38,434 nucleotides of DNA from JBBARC01 sp040400005 (lineage in GTDB: Bacteria; Pseudomonadota; Alphaproteobacteria; Acetobacterales; Acetobacteraceae), in assembly GCA_040400005.1 (NCBI GenBank), contig JBBARC010000035.1, positions 1 to 38,434 on the forward strand, given 5' to 3'. Below, piece after piece: positions 16,586 through 24,246 of this stretch (position 1 is its first letter; the number at the start of each line of letters is the position of its first letter). The notes under the pieces were generated by a model that was not told the DNA's origin, did no database searches, and saw only the letters and a list, made by a program, of their open reading frames with translations. Made by a program: the position numbers and the translations under genes.

Positions 16586-17367
16586 TGGCACACATTTTTG
16601 GCGCGCATATTACACTTAATATGGACGGCTACGCGGCTGTGGTCACCATTAACAAGCCGCCGCATAATTACGTTTCTACTGATTTACTAAGCGATCTTGC
16701 CGATGCGCTAGAAGCCGCCGATGCCGATACCAACTGCCGGGCAAGCGTTGTGCAAGCGGCCGGCAAAAACTTTTGTGCCGGGGCTGATTTTGTCAACACC
16801 GATCAGCCATCGTATGTAGCAACAGTGCAGGCAAACCCGCTTTATGCGCAGGCGTTGCGGTTGTTTGCGATCAAAAAACCAATGGTGGCGGCGGTGCAGG
16901 GCACCGCGGTGGGGGCTGGTTTGGGCCTGGCGCTGGTCGCTGATTTTCGCGTGGCGGCCATTGATGCAAGGTTTAGCGCCAATTTTGTGAAATTAGGGTT
17001 TCACCCAGGGTTTGGCATTACCCACACGTTGCCGCGGCTGATTGGGGCGCAACGGGCACACATGATGTGCCTCACCGGCCGGCGCATTAAAGCCGAACAA
17101 GCTTGCGACTGGGGTTTGGCCGATGAGGTGGTTGCACTGCCCGATCTGGCGGGTGCTGCACTGCGTTGGGCCAAGGAACTTGCCGACAACGCGCCGTTGG
17201 CGGTGGTTGCCACCCGCGCGACCTTGCGCGCGGATTTGGTGGCGGCGGTGCGCGCACAAACCGATCGCGAGCACGCGATACAAATTGTGCTGCGCGAAAC
17301 GGACGATTTTGCCGAAGGCGTGCGTGCGGTATCGGCCCGGCGGGCGGGCGAGTTTAGCGGCAGGTAA
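16585..17367 (+). CDS. enoyl-CoA hydratase/isomerase (crotonase) family protein, catalytic glutamates absent
   Basis: A 260-aa crotonase-fold protein translationally coupled to the acyl-CoA dehydrogenase. Oxyanion-hole segments are present (KNFCAGADF; GTAVGAGLGLALVADFRVA). Aligned by eye to rat enoyl-CoA hydratase, the two catalytic glutamates are replaced: the PE position reads FV (before KLGFHPGFG) and the second lies in AHMMCLTG with Met. It is therefore unlikely to be a standard hydratase; an isomerase, hydrolase, or a hydratase with displaced residues is possible. The frame extends to 16549 but ATG 16585 is the natural start. Confidence 0.88.
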   Translation: MAHIFGAHITLNMDGYAAVVTINKPPHNYVSTDLLSDLADALEAADADTNCRASVVQAAGKNFCAGADFVNTDQPSYVATVQANPLYAQALRLFAIKKPMVAAVQGTAVGAGLGLALVADFRVAAIDARFSANFVKLGFHPGFGITHTLPRLIGAQRAHMMCLTGRRIKAEQACDWGLADEVVALPDLAGAALRWAKELADNAPLAVVATRATLRADLVAAVRAQTDREHAIQIVLRETDDFAEGVRAVSARRAGEFSGR

Positions 17368-17458
17368 CGCCTGTGCGTTGGCGGCATCTTTTGCCGTTTC
17401 CAAAATTGTTACGTTTATGGCTTCGCACGTCCGCCAGCGGGGGGTGTGGACAGCCGGG

Positions 17459-17480
17459 CCCCGGGTTTCACCCAGGCTAC
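17459..17480 (-). repeat. REP-like element (GTAG plus hairpin)
   Basis: On the minus strand GTAG is followed by the hairpin CCTGGGTGAAACCCGGGG. The GTAG tetranucleotide before a short GC palindrome is the hallmark of REP sequences mobilised by RAYT transposases. The TAG inside GTAG is the stop codon of the neighbouring hypothetical gene. Confidence 0.75.
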
Positions 17481-18109
17481 CAGGGCGGGGAGGTGGCGCG
17501 GGGGTCGGGGGCGGGGTCGGGATATAGGGGGTCGCAGGTGGTGAAGAGAAATTCGTCGGGTAGGGTTTTGTAATTTATTTCGATGCCGATTTCTTCGCAG
17601 ATGTTGATGAGAAGATTGGGGATTTCGATGGTTTGATCGGGGTCGGCGGCGAGATGTTGGTCGGCACGGGATGTGGTTTCGCGCAACAGGGCGGCGCGGT
17701 CGGGGTGGCCGGTGGTGACTACGCGCAAACCTTCTTGCAGCTTGGCGCGACGGGGATCGGGGTGGTACGCCGGGGTGCGGGGGGCGCTGGCTGGGCCTGC
17801 GGCGAGGCGGGCTTCGAGGGCGATGCAATCGCGCACGACGGCGGCGAGGCGGGTGAACAGCACGGCCGGATCAGTTGGTTTGGCCGATGAGGGTGTGGCG
17901 GTGCGGTAGGCTCGGGTGCATGCGGGATTGGCGTGCGGCGCTGCTTCATGATCGGCTTGCGGTTCGGCCGGTTGGGTGAGCTGCGGCTCTGTGTTTGGCA
18001 CGACTTGCGGCTCTAGTTGCGGCTTTGGCGGTTTGGCCCAATCGGTCAGGGTGCGGGCAGCGGCGGCGCGGGCTAAGTCCATGGCGAGGTCAGCCAGCTC
18101 GGCGCACAT
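17477..18109 (-). CDS. hypothetical protein with proline/alanine-rich middle
   Basis: A 210-aa protein of unknown function. Residues 1-20 form an amphipathic Ala-rich helix (ELADLAMDLARAAAART), 25-75 are a Pro/Glu-rich low-complexity linker, and 80-195 hold a more ordered part (FTRLAAVVRDCIALEARLAAG; EIPNLLINICEEIGIEI). The VRDCIALEARLAAG segment resembles uncharacterised alphaproteobacterial proteins I have seen. The C-terminal tail (PDPAPDPRATSPP) and stop lie in a REP element, suggesting the original end was altered. The frame is open upstream without an ordinary start, so the N-terminus may begin earlier at a rare codon. Confidence 0.6.
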   Translation of the reverse strand: MCAELADLAMDLARAAAARTLTDWAKPPKPQLEPQVVPNTEPQLTQPAEPQADHEAAPHANPACTRAYRTATPSSAKPTDPAVLFTRLAAVVRDCIALEARLAAGPASAPRTPAYHPDPRRAKLQEGLRVVTTGHPDRAALLRETTSRADQHLAADPDQTIEIPNLLINICEEIGIEINYKTLPDEFLFTTCDPLYPDPAPDPRATSPPW

Positions 18110-18636
18110 GCGCAGGTGGCGCTGCGTGCGTTCGGCGGCGTCTGGCGGTTGAATGGGCTGGGTTGTGATCAGGGTTTTGCGGCTTTGGTTTAGTTATTGT
18201 AAATAACGATAGCGCGAGATGCTTATTTGGGCAAGTTATTTTTTATGTGATGTCGGTTAGTTGAGTCAGTTTTGCTAACTTTTTGGTCGTGGGTGCGGCT
18301 ATGGGCGTGGCGGCATGTAGCGGCGGGGGTGTGCGGTTTGCTTGCGTTGGTGGGCAAAGCCCGCCCGGCGCGGTTGCTGGGGCACAGCTTCGCTAGGGCG
18401 CTGGCCAATCAGGGAATGTGGCCCGGTCCAAAATTCAAGACCTTCTTACCGCTGCGGGTTGGGCCAGCGCGTGCGCCGCCGATAGTGCTGCGGCCAAGAC
18501 GGCCGAGCGCGCCAAAAAGCGTATTTCGAGCCCATCGGGCCAAGGCCATCTCCCGCTCGCCGGCAAACAGGCCATCGGGAGCAAGGCTCGCTCCATCCAA
18601 CGCCCGCGCGGAACTCGCCCAGGGGCAGGTCGGCGG
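18110..18636. other. gene-poor stretch at the left edge of the accessory island
   Basis: About 530 bases with no convincing gene. Around 18190-18260 the DNA is distinctly AT-rich. At 18348-18367 a GGTGGGCAAAGCCCGCC hairpin preceded by GCTTGCGTT resembles the REP-like hairpin near 24374, whose left flank is the same. Open frames on either strand encode unconvincing low-complexity peptides. Confidence 0.5.
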
Positions 18637-19005
18637 TCAGGCGATCACGGACACCTGAAGGGCAACACCAGAGCGTGCGGCCAGGTCACGCACAATCTCC
18701 GCGAACGTGGTCAGAACGCCAGGGTCTGCCGCTTTCAGCCGCGCGGCGTGAGTGACCTTGATGAAGGTGGTAACCCCGGCTTCCCAGTCCCTATCCGCCA
18801 AGCACTCGTCCACCGCATCCCAATTCCCGCCGAAATAAGGTGGAAAACTCAGGTCGCGCGCTAGGCAGAGCATAAACTCGCCCTTGTCATGCGCGCCGCT
18901 GGCATCAACCTCCAAGTTGGTGCCAGCATCGAGGCCGCGCGACACCACCCGCAGTGCCTTAGGCGCCGCGGCTGGGAGAGGTTTGCGGAGAAAATCCATG
19001 GTCAT
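18637..19005 (-). CDS. barstar-family RNase inhibitor
   Basis: A 122-aa barstar-like immunity/antitoxin protein. The family core FPPYFGGNWDAVDECLADRDW lies at about 54-74; in barstar the matching Tyr, Trp and acidic helix block the active site of barnase. The N-terminal ~35 residues are an extra strand-rich extension common in proteobacterial barstars. ATG 19005 has GGAG seven bases upstream. It lies 15 bases downstream of the RNase gene in the same operon, the expected toxin-inhibitor order. Confidence 0.92.
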   Translation of the reverse strand: MTMDFLRKPLPAAAPKALRVVSRGLDAGTNLEVDASGAHDKGEFMLCLARDLSFPPYFGGNWDAVDECLADRDWEAGVTTFIKVTHAARLKAADPGVLTTFAEIVRDLAARSGVALQVSVIA

Positions 19006-19020
19006 TCCAACGCTCCAGGT

Positions 19021-19302
19021 TTAGCGAAGCTGTACAAAACTGGTATAATGGTCCCGCGAATAAAAAAGCTCCCCGGTCCTGCCCTGCACAATACGCCGCG
19101 CGCCGCGCCCGGTCACGCCCAAAGTGGGCACGGTGTATTCGCGGTAATGCCCTGATAGCTGGACAGGCAACCGGGCTTCCCGGTTCTTGAACTCAATGCC
19201 GTCCCGTTGGTAGGCAAATGGCCCCTGATTGTCGATGAGGCCAATGGCGGCGGTGATGGCCTGCTGCTCCTGGGGATCTGCGTCAGGTGGCATCGTGATC
19301 AT
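19021..19302 (-). CDS. barnase-like (RNase N1/T1 family) ribonuclease, no signal peptide
   Basis: A 93-aa protein; residues about 12-93 form a complete microbial RNase domain. Barnase-equivalent catalytic residues are visible: Glu in YREYTVPT, Arg in RGARRIV, His in SRDHYTSF. Barnase and its homologues are normally secreted; here there is no signal peptide. The first ten or so codons (MITMPPDADP) match the reading of a decayed RAYT transposase immediately upstream, so the native N-terminus appears lost and replaced. If translated, the enzyme would stay in the cytoplasm, held by the adjacent barstar, like a toxin-antitoxin pair. It may alternatively be a dead remnant of a secreted RNase or a cut effector tip. 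Confidence 0.85.
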   Translation of the reverse strand: MITMPPDADPQEQQAITAAIGLIDNQGPFAYQRDGIEFKNREARLPVQLSGHYREYTVPTLGVTGRGARRIVQGRTGELFYSRDHYTSFVQLR

Positions 19303-19485
19303 GGCAAGTGCTCTGGCGAAACGACCCAGACATCAATAAAAAATGGCATCAAAAGCCGCACGCGGCCAACCACCTGGCGCAAGACAGCGATTTGCTCAAT
19401 GGGCAGCGGCTTTTGCGGTCAAGCAGGTTGACCGTAAAGAAATATGTGGCTCCCCACCACGCCGGTGGCGTCGGTATTCTAGCAT
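19276..19485 (-). pseudogene. REP-associated tyrosine transposase (RAYT) remnant
   Basis: Pieces in three frames rebuild the N-terminal third of a Y1/IS200-like RAYT: MLEYRRHRRGG, then ATYFFTVNLLDRKSR, then LPIEQIAVLRQVVGRVRLL and MPFFIDVWVVSPEHL, then MITMPPDADP. Typical RAYTs read YRR...GGTYFFTVNLLERR ... HPFxIDAWVVLPDHLHCxWTLPxGDADF. At least three indels break the frame, one in a GGGG run. The HxH motif and catalytic tyrosine are missing. The remnant runs straight into the barnase-like gene. RAYTs move REP elements, several of which are present nearby. Confidence 0.75.
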
Positions 19486-19665
19486 CGAGACGGTATACGC
19501 CGGCCGGCAAGGGATCGGAAGTGGACACTGCAAGGGGCCGATGGTGAGAGAAAGGGTGCAATGCGAATGCGCCAGTCCGGCATTGCCCGTAAAGCGGGCT
19601 GCCAGTATCGCCAATGCGGCGGGTTACTTGTTCGCGGCGCCTGCCCGTTGCACTAAAGCACTGGC

Positions 19666-22647
19666 ATGACACCCGACTCGTTCATCACCACATGGCAGGC
19701 AAATACCCGCAACGAGGCTGCCGGGTCGAAACCGCATTTCCTCGATTTGTGCACGCTGCTGGATGTGCCGCCGCCGCATAGCGACCCCACCGGCACCACC
19801 TATGCGTTTGAAAAGGGCGTGAAGAAGGCAGCCGGCGGCGGTGGTTGGGCGGATGTGTGGAAGCGCGGCTGCTTTGGGTGGGAATACAAAGCCCGCGGCG
19901 GCGATCTGGAAAAAGCGCATGACCAGCTTCTGCGCTATGCCGGCGCGCTGGAAAATCCGCCGCTGCTGATCACCAGTGACATGGAACGCATCATCGTTCG
20001 CACCAACTGGACCAACGCGGTGAGTGAACGGCGCGAGATCGGGTTGGAGGACCTGCGCGATCCCACCGTGCGCGGGCTGCTAAAAGCCTGTTGGACCGAC
20101 CCTACCCGCTGGCGCCCGGCGGTAACGCGCCAGGCGTTGACCGAAAAAGCCGCCGGTGATTTCGCCGAACTCGCCCGCCGCCTGCGCGATCGCGGGCATG
20201 CGCCGCAGATTGTGGCGCATTTCGTCAACCGTTTGGTGTTCTGCCTGTTCGCCGATGACGTGGGCTTGCTGCCAGACCGGCTGCTGGCCGGCATGTTGAC
20301 CTACGCCACCAAAGCGCCGGCCAATTTCGCCGCGGCAGCAGCAGAATTGTTCCGCGCCATGCGCGATAGGGGCGGGCGAGTCGGGTTTCAGCAGGTGGCG
20401 TGGTTCAATGGTGGTCTGTTCGACGACGATACAGCCTTGCCGCTGGATGGTGCCGATATCGCCCTGTTGGCGCGCGTGGCAGCGCTGGACTGGGCCGATG
20501 TGGACCCATCGATTTTTGGTACGCTGTTCGAGCGCGGGTTAGACCCCGATAAACGTAGCCAGTTGGGCGCCCACTACACCGATCGCGACAAGATCGGCTT
20601 ACTGGTGGATGCGGTGGTGGTGCGCCCGCTGCTGGCGCAATGGGAAACCGCGCGTTTGCGGGTGGCTGGCGCCATGGATGAGCGGGCAGCCCTGATACGC
20701 GATGCCAGAGAATCGGGGGCGACCCGTGCGCAAGCCCAGGTGCTGGCGGATGCCGAGGGTATTACGGCGGAAAGCCGGGCGGCCAAAACCAGCCTGCGGC
20801 GCGCGGCTGACCGGCAATCCAAGAAATTGGCCGCCCTGCTGAGTGAGGCGCAGGCGTTATATATGGGTTTTATTGACCGGCTGCGCGCCTTCCGGGTGTT
20901 GGACCCGGCCTGCGGGTCGGGTAATTTTCTGTATCTGTCGTTGCTGGCGCTAAAAGACCTGGAGTTGCGGGTGAGCATCGATGCCGAAATGCTGGGGCTG
21001 GAACCCTCGCTGGCGTTGATCGGGCCGGAGGCGGTGTTGGGGATAGAAATCAACCCTTACGCGGCCGAGTTGGCCAGGGTGAGCGTTTGGATTGGGCATA
21101 TTCAATGGGCGCGCCGTAACGGTTTTCCGCCGCCATCAGATCCGATTTTGCAAACGCTCAACACTATTGAATGCCGGGATGCGGTGCTGGCGGCGGATGG
21201 GTCGGCGGCGGTTTGGCCTGCCGCGAACGCAATTGTTGGCAACCCACCGTTCCTGGGCGGAAATCGGTTGCGCAGCGTCATCGGCGATGCTTACACAAAC
21301 AAGCTGTTTGCCGCCTACGCCGGCCACGTCCCTGCTGAATCAGACCTCGTCTGCTACTGGTTCGCCCGGGCGCAGTCCGCGATTGTTGAAGGCCGCGCGG
21401 AACATGTGGGCTTAGTCGCGACCCAGAGCATTCGGAACGGTGCAAGTCGACGTGTTCTGGATCCAATGGCAACAATCGGTGCCATTTCTGTCGCGTGGTC
21501 GGATGAACCTTGGACCTTGGATGGCGCGGCTGTGCGTGTTTCTTTAGTGTGCTGGGGGCGCGGTCGGGCGCCAGCGCCGGTCCTCGATGGTATGCCGGTC
21601 AGCGCCATCTATGCGGACCTGACCTCAGGCAGCGCAGACCTGACAACCGCGCGGCAACTTGTGCAGAATGCCGGCATCGCATTTCAGGGATCGAAGAAAG
21701 TCGGGCCGTTTGAGGTGTCGGGGGAGATCGCCCGGAACTGGTTGCAAATGCCCAGCAACCCGAATGGACGACTCAATGCAGAAGTCATGCGGCCCAGCTG
21801 GATCGGGATTGATGTCGCTAGACGGCCACGTGATTTATGGATCGTTGACTTCACAGGGCTAACCGAGACAGATGCCGCGTTTTTTTCAGCGCCCTTTGTA
21901 TATGTAACTGGACACGTAAAACCACTGCGTGACAGAAATGCACGCGACATTCGGCGAACCAGGTGGTGGTTACATGGTGACGCGCAGCCAAAAATGCGCG
22001 CTGCAATAAAGCCGCGAGCTCGGTGTATCGTCACCCCCGAAGTATCGAAGCACCGCATTTTTGTCTGGGCACCGCAACCGGTGCTGCCAGATTGCAAACT
22101 CATGGTCATTGCCCGCGACGACGATACCAGCTTTGGGATCCTGCATAGCCGTTTCCACGAACTTTGGGCGCTGGCAAGCGGCTCTTGGCATGGCGTGGGG
22201 AACGATCCCCGGTACACGCCGAGCACCACGTTCGAAACGTTCCCCTTCCCGGACGGCCTAACGCCGAACATCCCCGCCACCGCCTACGCCGCCAACCCGC
22301 ACGCCGTCGCCATCGCCGCCGCCGCGCGGGCGCTGGTGGCCGCGCGCGATCACTGGCTAAACCCGCCGGACCTGGTGGATACCGTGCCCGAAGTGGTGCC
22401 CGGCTTTCCCGATCGGCTGGTGCCCAAAAATGCCGCCGCCGCCGCAACCCTGATAGCGCGCACATTAACCGCCCTTTACAACATGCGCGGCACGCCCGAA
22501 GGCACCTGGCTAGATACCCTGCACCGCGCCCTCGATGAAGCCGTCGCCCTGGCCTATGGCTGGCCCGCCAGCATCGCCACCGACGATGCCCTGGCCCGGC
22601 TGCTGGCGCTGAACCACGCCAGAGCCGCAGCCATCACGCCGAGCTAA
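19666..22647 (+). CDS. MmeI-like combined restriction endonuclease/DNA methyltransferase
   Basis: A 993-aa single-chain restriction-modification enzyme of the MmeI (type IIL/IIG) kind, which cuts foreign DNA at a fixed distance and methylates one strand of its own site. N-terminal nuclease motif D63-x9-E73-x-K75 has the same spacing I recall for MmeI. A helical spacer follows, then the gamma-type adenine methyltransferase with SAM motif I DPACGSGNFL (about 413) and catalytic NPPF (526-529), then a target-recognition region (about 590-860) and a C-terminal helical domain. All key motifs look intact. Codon use in the recognition region is visibly less GC-rich, as if exchanged. It is divergent from the barnase/barstar remnants within the accessory island. 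Confidence 0.88.
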   Translation: MTPDSFITTWQANTRNEAAGSKPHFLDLCTLLDVPPPHSDPTGTTYAFEKGVKKAAGGGGWADVWKRGCFGWEYKARGGDLEKAHDQLLRYAGALENPPLLITSDMERIIVRTNWTNAVSERREIGLEDLRDPTVRGLLKACWTDPTRWRPAVTRQALTEKAAGDFAELARRLRDRGHAPQIVAHFVNRLVFCLFADDVGLLPDRLLAGMLTYATKAPANFAAAAAELFRAMRDRGGRVGFQQVAWFNGGLFDDDTALPLDGADIALLARVAALDWADVDPSIFGTLFERGLDPDKRSQLGAHYTDRDKIGLLVDAVVVRPLLAQWETARLRVAGAMDERAALIRDARESGATRAQAQVLADAEGITAESRAAKTSLRRAADRQSKKLAALLSEAQALYMGFIDRLRAFRVLDPACGSGNFLYLSLLALKDLELRVSIDAEMLGLEPSLALIGPEAVLGIEINPYAAELARVSVWIGHIQWARRNGFPPPSDPILQTLNTIECRDAVLAADGSAAVWPAANAIVGNPPFLGGNRLRSVIGDAYTNKLFAAYAGHVPAESDLVCYWFARAQSAIVEGRAEHVGLVATQSIRNGASRRVLDPMATIGAISVAWSDEPWTLDGAAVRVSLVCWGRGRAPAPVLDGMPVSAIYADLTSGSADLTTARQLVQNAGIAFQGSKKVGPFEVSGEIARNWLQMPSNPNGRLNAEVMRPSWIGIDVARRPRDLWIVDFTGLTETDAAFFSAPFVYVTGHVKPLRDRNARDIRRTRWWLHGDAQPKMRAAIKPRARCIVTPEVSKHRIFVWAPQPVLPDCKLMVIARDDDTSFGILHSRFHELWALASGSWHGVGNDPRYTPSTTFETFPFPDGLTPNIPATAYAANPHAVAIAAAARALVAARDHWLNPPDLVDTVPEVVPGFPDRLVPKNAAAAATLIARTLTALYNMRGTPEGTWLDTLHRALDEAVALAYGWPASIATDDALARLLALNHARAAAITPS

Positions 22648-22656
22648 ACCATTCAC

Positions 22657-22698
22657 TTTAACCGGCATGGTGATAGACTTCGCGGCCTGCCGGTTAAA
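22657..22698. terminator. inverted repeat after the MmeI-like gene
   Basis: TTTAACCGGCA and TGCCGGTTAAA are perfect 11-bp arms around a 20-base loop, 10 bases beyond the stop codon. No T-run follows, so it may be a weak terminator or the end of a decayed element. Confidence 0.4.
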
Positions 22699-22724
22699 AG
22701 CTTATTCGTCATATGGTTATGGTA

Positions 22725-22885
22725 GCAAGCGTAGCGTGGGTTTTAACCCACGTAGCCACACAATACATATCTTCGGCGTATAGAAATTGTCACATCAAGA
22801 CACGGGTCTTTCTCCGTGCCCGTGTGCCGCCTGCGGTTATATTACGCCGCGTGCCGCGCACGTGGGTAAAAACCCACGCTACGTC
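22725..22885. repeat. paired REP (BIME-like) element, copy 1
   Basis: GTAG plus hairpin CGTGGGTTTTAACCCACG (22731-22752) and an inverted partner ending CTAC (22861-22882) bound a 152-bp unit. The interior (ACACAATACATATCTTCGG ... GACACGGGTCTTTCTCCGTG) is nearly identical to the copy at 24092-24243. It sits inside the integrase stub, directly after codons for KAYLN. Confidence 0.9.
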
Positions 22886-23044
22886 AAAGTGAATGTCCGT
22901 ATTGAGGTAGGCTTTGCGGGTGTGGTCGTTGTTAATCTGCGCGGTAAAAAACTCCACCACGCGCTGCGCCGCTTTTGGCGTCGGCGCGAATAGCGGGGCA
23001 GGGACCAGCTCGAGGGCAGGGGAGAGGATGAGGGCGGTGCTCAT
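22886..23044 (-). pseudogene. tyrosine recombinase (phage-type integrase) N-terminal stub
   Basis: From ATG 23044 the frame encodes about 52 residues (MSTALILSPALELVPAP ... AAQRVVEFFTAQINNDHTRKAYLN) resembling the SAM-like core-binding N-terminus of tyrosine recombinases. It is then cut by the 152-bp REP pair. The catalytic domain is absent from the window. Its ATG overlaps the PIN-toxin stop (ATGA), so it was once downstream in the same transcript. It supports past site-specific integration near the tRNA-Gln gene. Confidence 0.65.
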
Positions 23045-23463
23045 GCCGTTTCCCACGGGTTGATAAGCGTGAGTCCACAACCTGAAAATCCACCAGTATC
23101 GCGGGTCACAACACGTGCGCCATGGGCGTGCGCAATCGCGGCAATCATGAGGTCCGTGGTCGCCGTCGGCTTTCCGGCGCGTTTGCGGGCAGCAAAAAGC
23201 TCGGCATAGAGGTCTGCCGCCTTTTCATCGAACGGCAGAACCCGTCCTTCGAAACCACTGGCAAAGACCGCTTGCGCCGCGGTTTCAAAAACACGGCGAC
23301 GGCGGCCTTCCGGCAGAATCCCAATGCCCGTAAGAATTTCTGCCTTGCAGACCGAGGTGGTAAACAGCAGTTCCTCGGATTGCGCTGCGATCCAAGCCGC
23401 CACCTCAGGCACCGGCTGGCTACCCATCATGGCCGAGATTACGTTGGTGTCGAGGACAAACAT
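23041..23463 (-). CDS. PIN-domain toxin (VapC/FitB type)
   Basis: A 140-aa PIN-domain endoribonuclease. The acidic metal-binding set is present: Asp5 (LDTNVIS), Glu42 (CKAEILTG), Asp104 (TTDLMIAA) and Asp122 (VTRDTGGF). The PWE-type tail LINPWETA is typical of the FitB-like branch. Such toxins cut tRNA or other RNAs and are held inactive by the antitoxin encoded just upstream, whose stop overlaps this ATG (TGATG). The pair is a complete type II toxin-antitoxin operon. Confidence 0.92.
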   Translation of the reverse strand: MFVLDTNVISAMMGSQPVPEVAAWIAAQSEELLFTTSVCKAEILTGIGILPEGRRRRVFETAAQAVFASGFEGRVLPFDEKAADLYAELFAARKRAGKPTATTDLMIAAIAHAHGARVVTRDTGGFSGCGLTLINPWETA

Positions 23464-23738
23464 CAGTCAAACGTAGGAGGATCGCGGGCCAGCTCGCGGG
23501 GTGGCAATTCAAAGTCGATGCCACCTATAGGCTCGACCAACGCGCGGATGCGCTCATAGAGGTTGGCTGCGGGCGCCCGGACTGGTTCCTTGAGAGTCGA
23601 TTGCAGGATGCGCCGCGCCTCGGCCTCCATCGAATGTCCATGCTGAGCGGCGCGCACGCGCAGCCGCTCCTTGATCGCTGGATCGAGGTTGCGGATCGTG
23701 ATGCTACTCTTGAGGGTGGTGGGTTGATTTAACGGCAT
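23463..23738 (-). CDS. ribbon-helix-helix antitoxin (VapB/FitA type)
   Basis: A 91-aa antitoxin. Residues about 9-50 (LKSSITIRNLDPAIKERLRVRAAQHGHSMEAEARRIL) are the ribbon-helix-helix DNA-binding fold with the FitA-type EAEARRIL motif; the C-terminal tail should wrap the PIN toxin. It is expected to bind its own promoter with the toxin. The start ATG 23738 is only six bases from the predicted -10 box, so the message may be leaderless. Confidence 0.9.
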   Translation of the reverse strand: MPLNQPTTLKSSITIRNLDPAIKERLRVRAAQHGHSMEAEARRILQSTLKEPVRAPAANLYERIRALVEPIGGIDFELPPRELARDPPTFD

Positions 23739-23744
23739 GATGGC

Positions 23745-23786
23745 ATCTTACACTATGATTGCGTTGGTATCAATGAAATCATTGAT
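23745..23786 (-). promoter_or_regulatory. promoter and 18-bp palindromic operator of the VapBC-type operon
   Basis: Minus-strand -35 TTGATA (23768-23773) and -10 TAAGAT (23745-23750) are 17 bases apart. A perfect palindrome ATCAATGA-AA-TCATTGAT (23769-23786) covers the -35 box, where the ribbon-helix-helix antitoxin could repress. The predicted start point coincides with the ATG. Confidence 0.65.
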
Positions 23787-23866
23787 GCCGTTGGCAGCGC
23801 GTGAGATGTCCGTGCTTTGTAGCGCGTCAAATGTCCGGGATGTTCGCCACCTGTTCTAGGGGGCAC

Positions 23867-24084
23867 ATGCGTCGGCAGTCGGTTCTGAGGGGCGTCTTTG
23901 TGAGCCGGTTTGAGGATGCCCTTGGGCGTTTCCGGCGGCGGTCGTTAACGGCGGAGGAGGCGCGCGAGCAGCTCGGGGTGATGGGGCGGCATTTCCGGCG
24001 GCTGTGTGTGCGCTTTAATGAGAAAGGTGCTGACGGGCTGGGTGACCGTCGCCTGGGTCGGGCCTCGCATTATTTTCTGACACC
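23867..24084 (+). pseudogene. IS transposase N-terminal remnant (ISNCY-like)
   Basis: About 72 codons from ATG 23867 (MRRQSVLRGVFVSRFEDALGR ... AEEAREQLGVMGRHFRRLCVRFNEKGADGLGDRR) match the helix-turn-helix start of ISNCY/IS1202-type transposases. GGGGG precedes the ATG. The frame runs into the second 152-bp REP pair and the catalytic region is missing. The upstream ATGTCCG repeats (about 23810 and 23830) may be part of the IS left end. Confidence 0.65.
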
Positions 24085-24085
24085 A

Positions 24086-24246
24086 GCAAGCGTAGCGTGG
24101 GTTTTCACCCGCGTAGCCACACAATACATATCGTCGGCGTATAGAAATTGTCACATCAAGACACGGGTCTTTCTCCGTGCCCGTGTGTCAGCTGCCGTTA
24201 CACGATGCCGCGTGCCGCGCACGTGGGTTAAAACCCACGCTACGTC
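24086..24246. repeat. paired REP (BIME-like) element, copy 2
   Basis: A second 152-bp unit (GTAG at 24092 to CTAC at 24243) with the same outer hairpins and interior as copy 1, differing at roughly one base in ten, mostly near the right third. The shared flanks AGCAAGC on the left and GTC on the right extend the match slightly. It cuts the IS transposase remnant. Confidence 0.9.

Noticed and set aside
17486..17500. Fragment resembling the tRNA-Gln 3' end as a left attachment site
   Set aside because: Only a short G-rich resemblance (GGGCGGGGAGG), interrupted by mismatches; not a credible att repeat.
18409..18600. 63-aa minus-strand frame after barstar
   Set aside because: No recognised domain or ribosome-binding site; composition looks non-coding.
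22787..22993. 68-aa frame starting MSHQDTGLSPC
   Set aside because: It lies across the 152-bp REP pair; the same peptide appears in the second copy, so it is repeat-derived.
22731..24243. CRISPR array from repeated hairpins
   Set aside because: Only two 152-bp copies 1.4 kb apart with genes between, no spacer periodicity and no cas genes.
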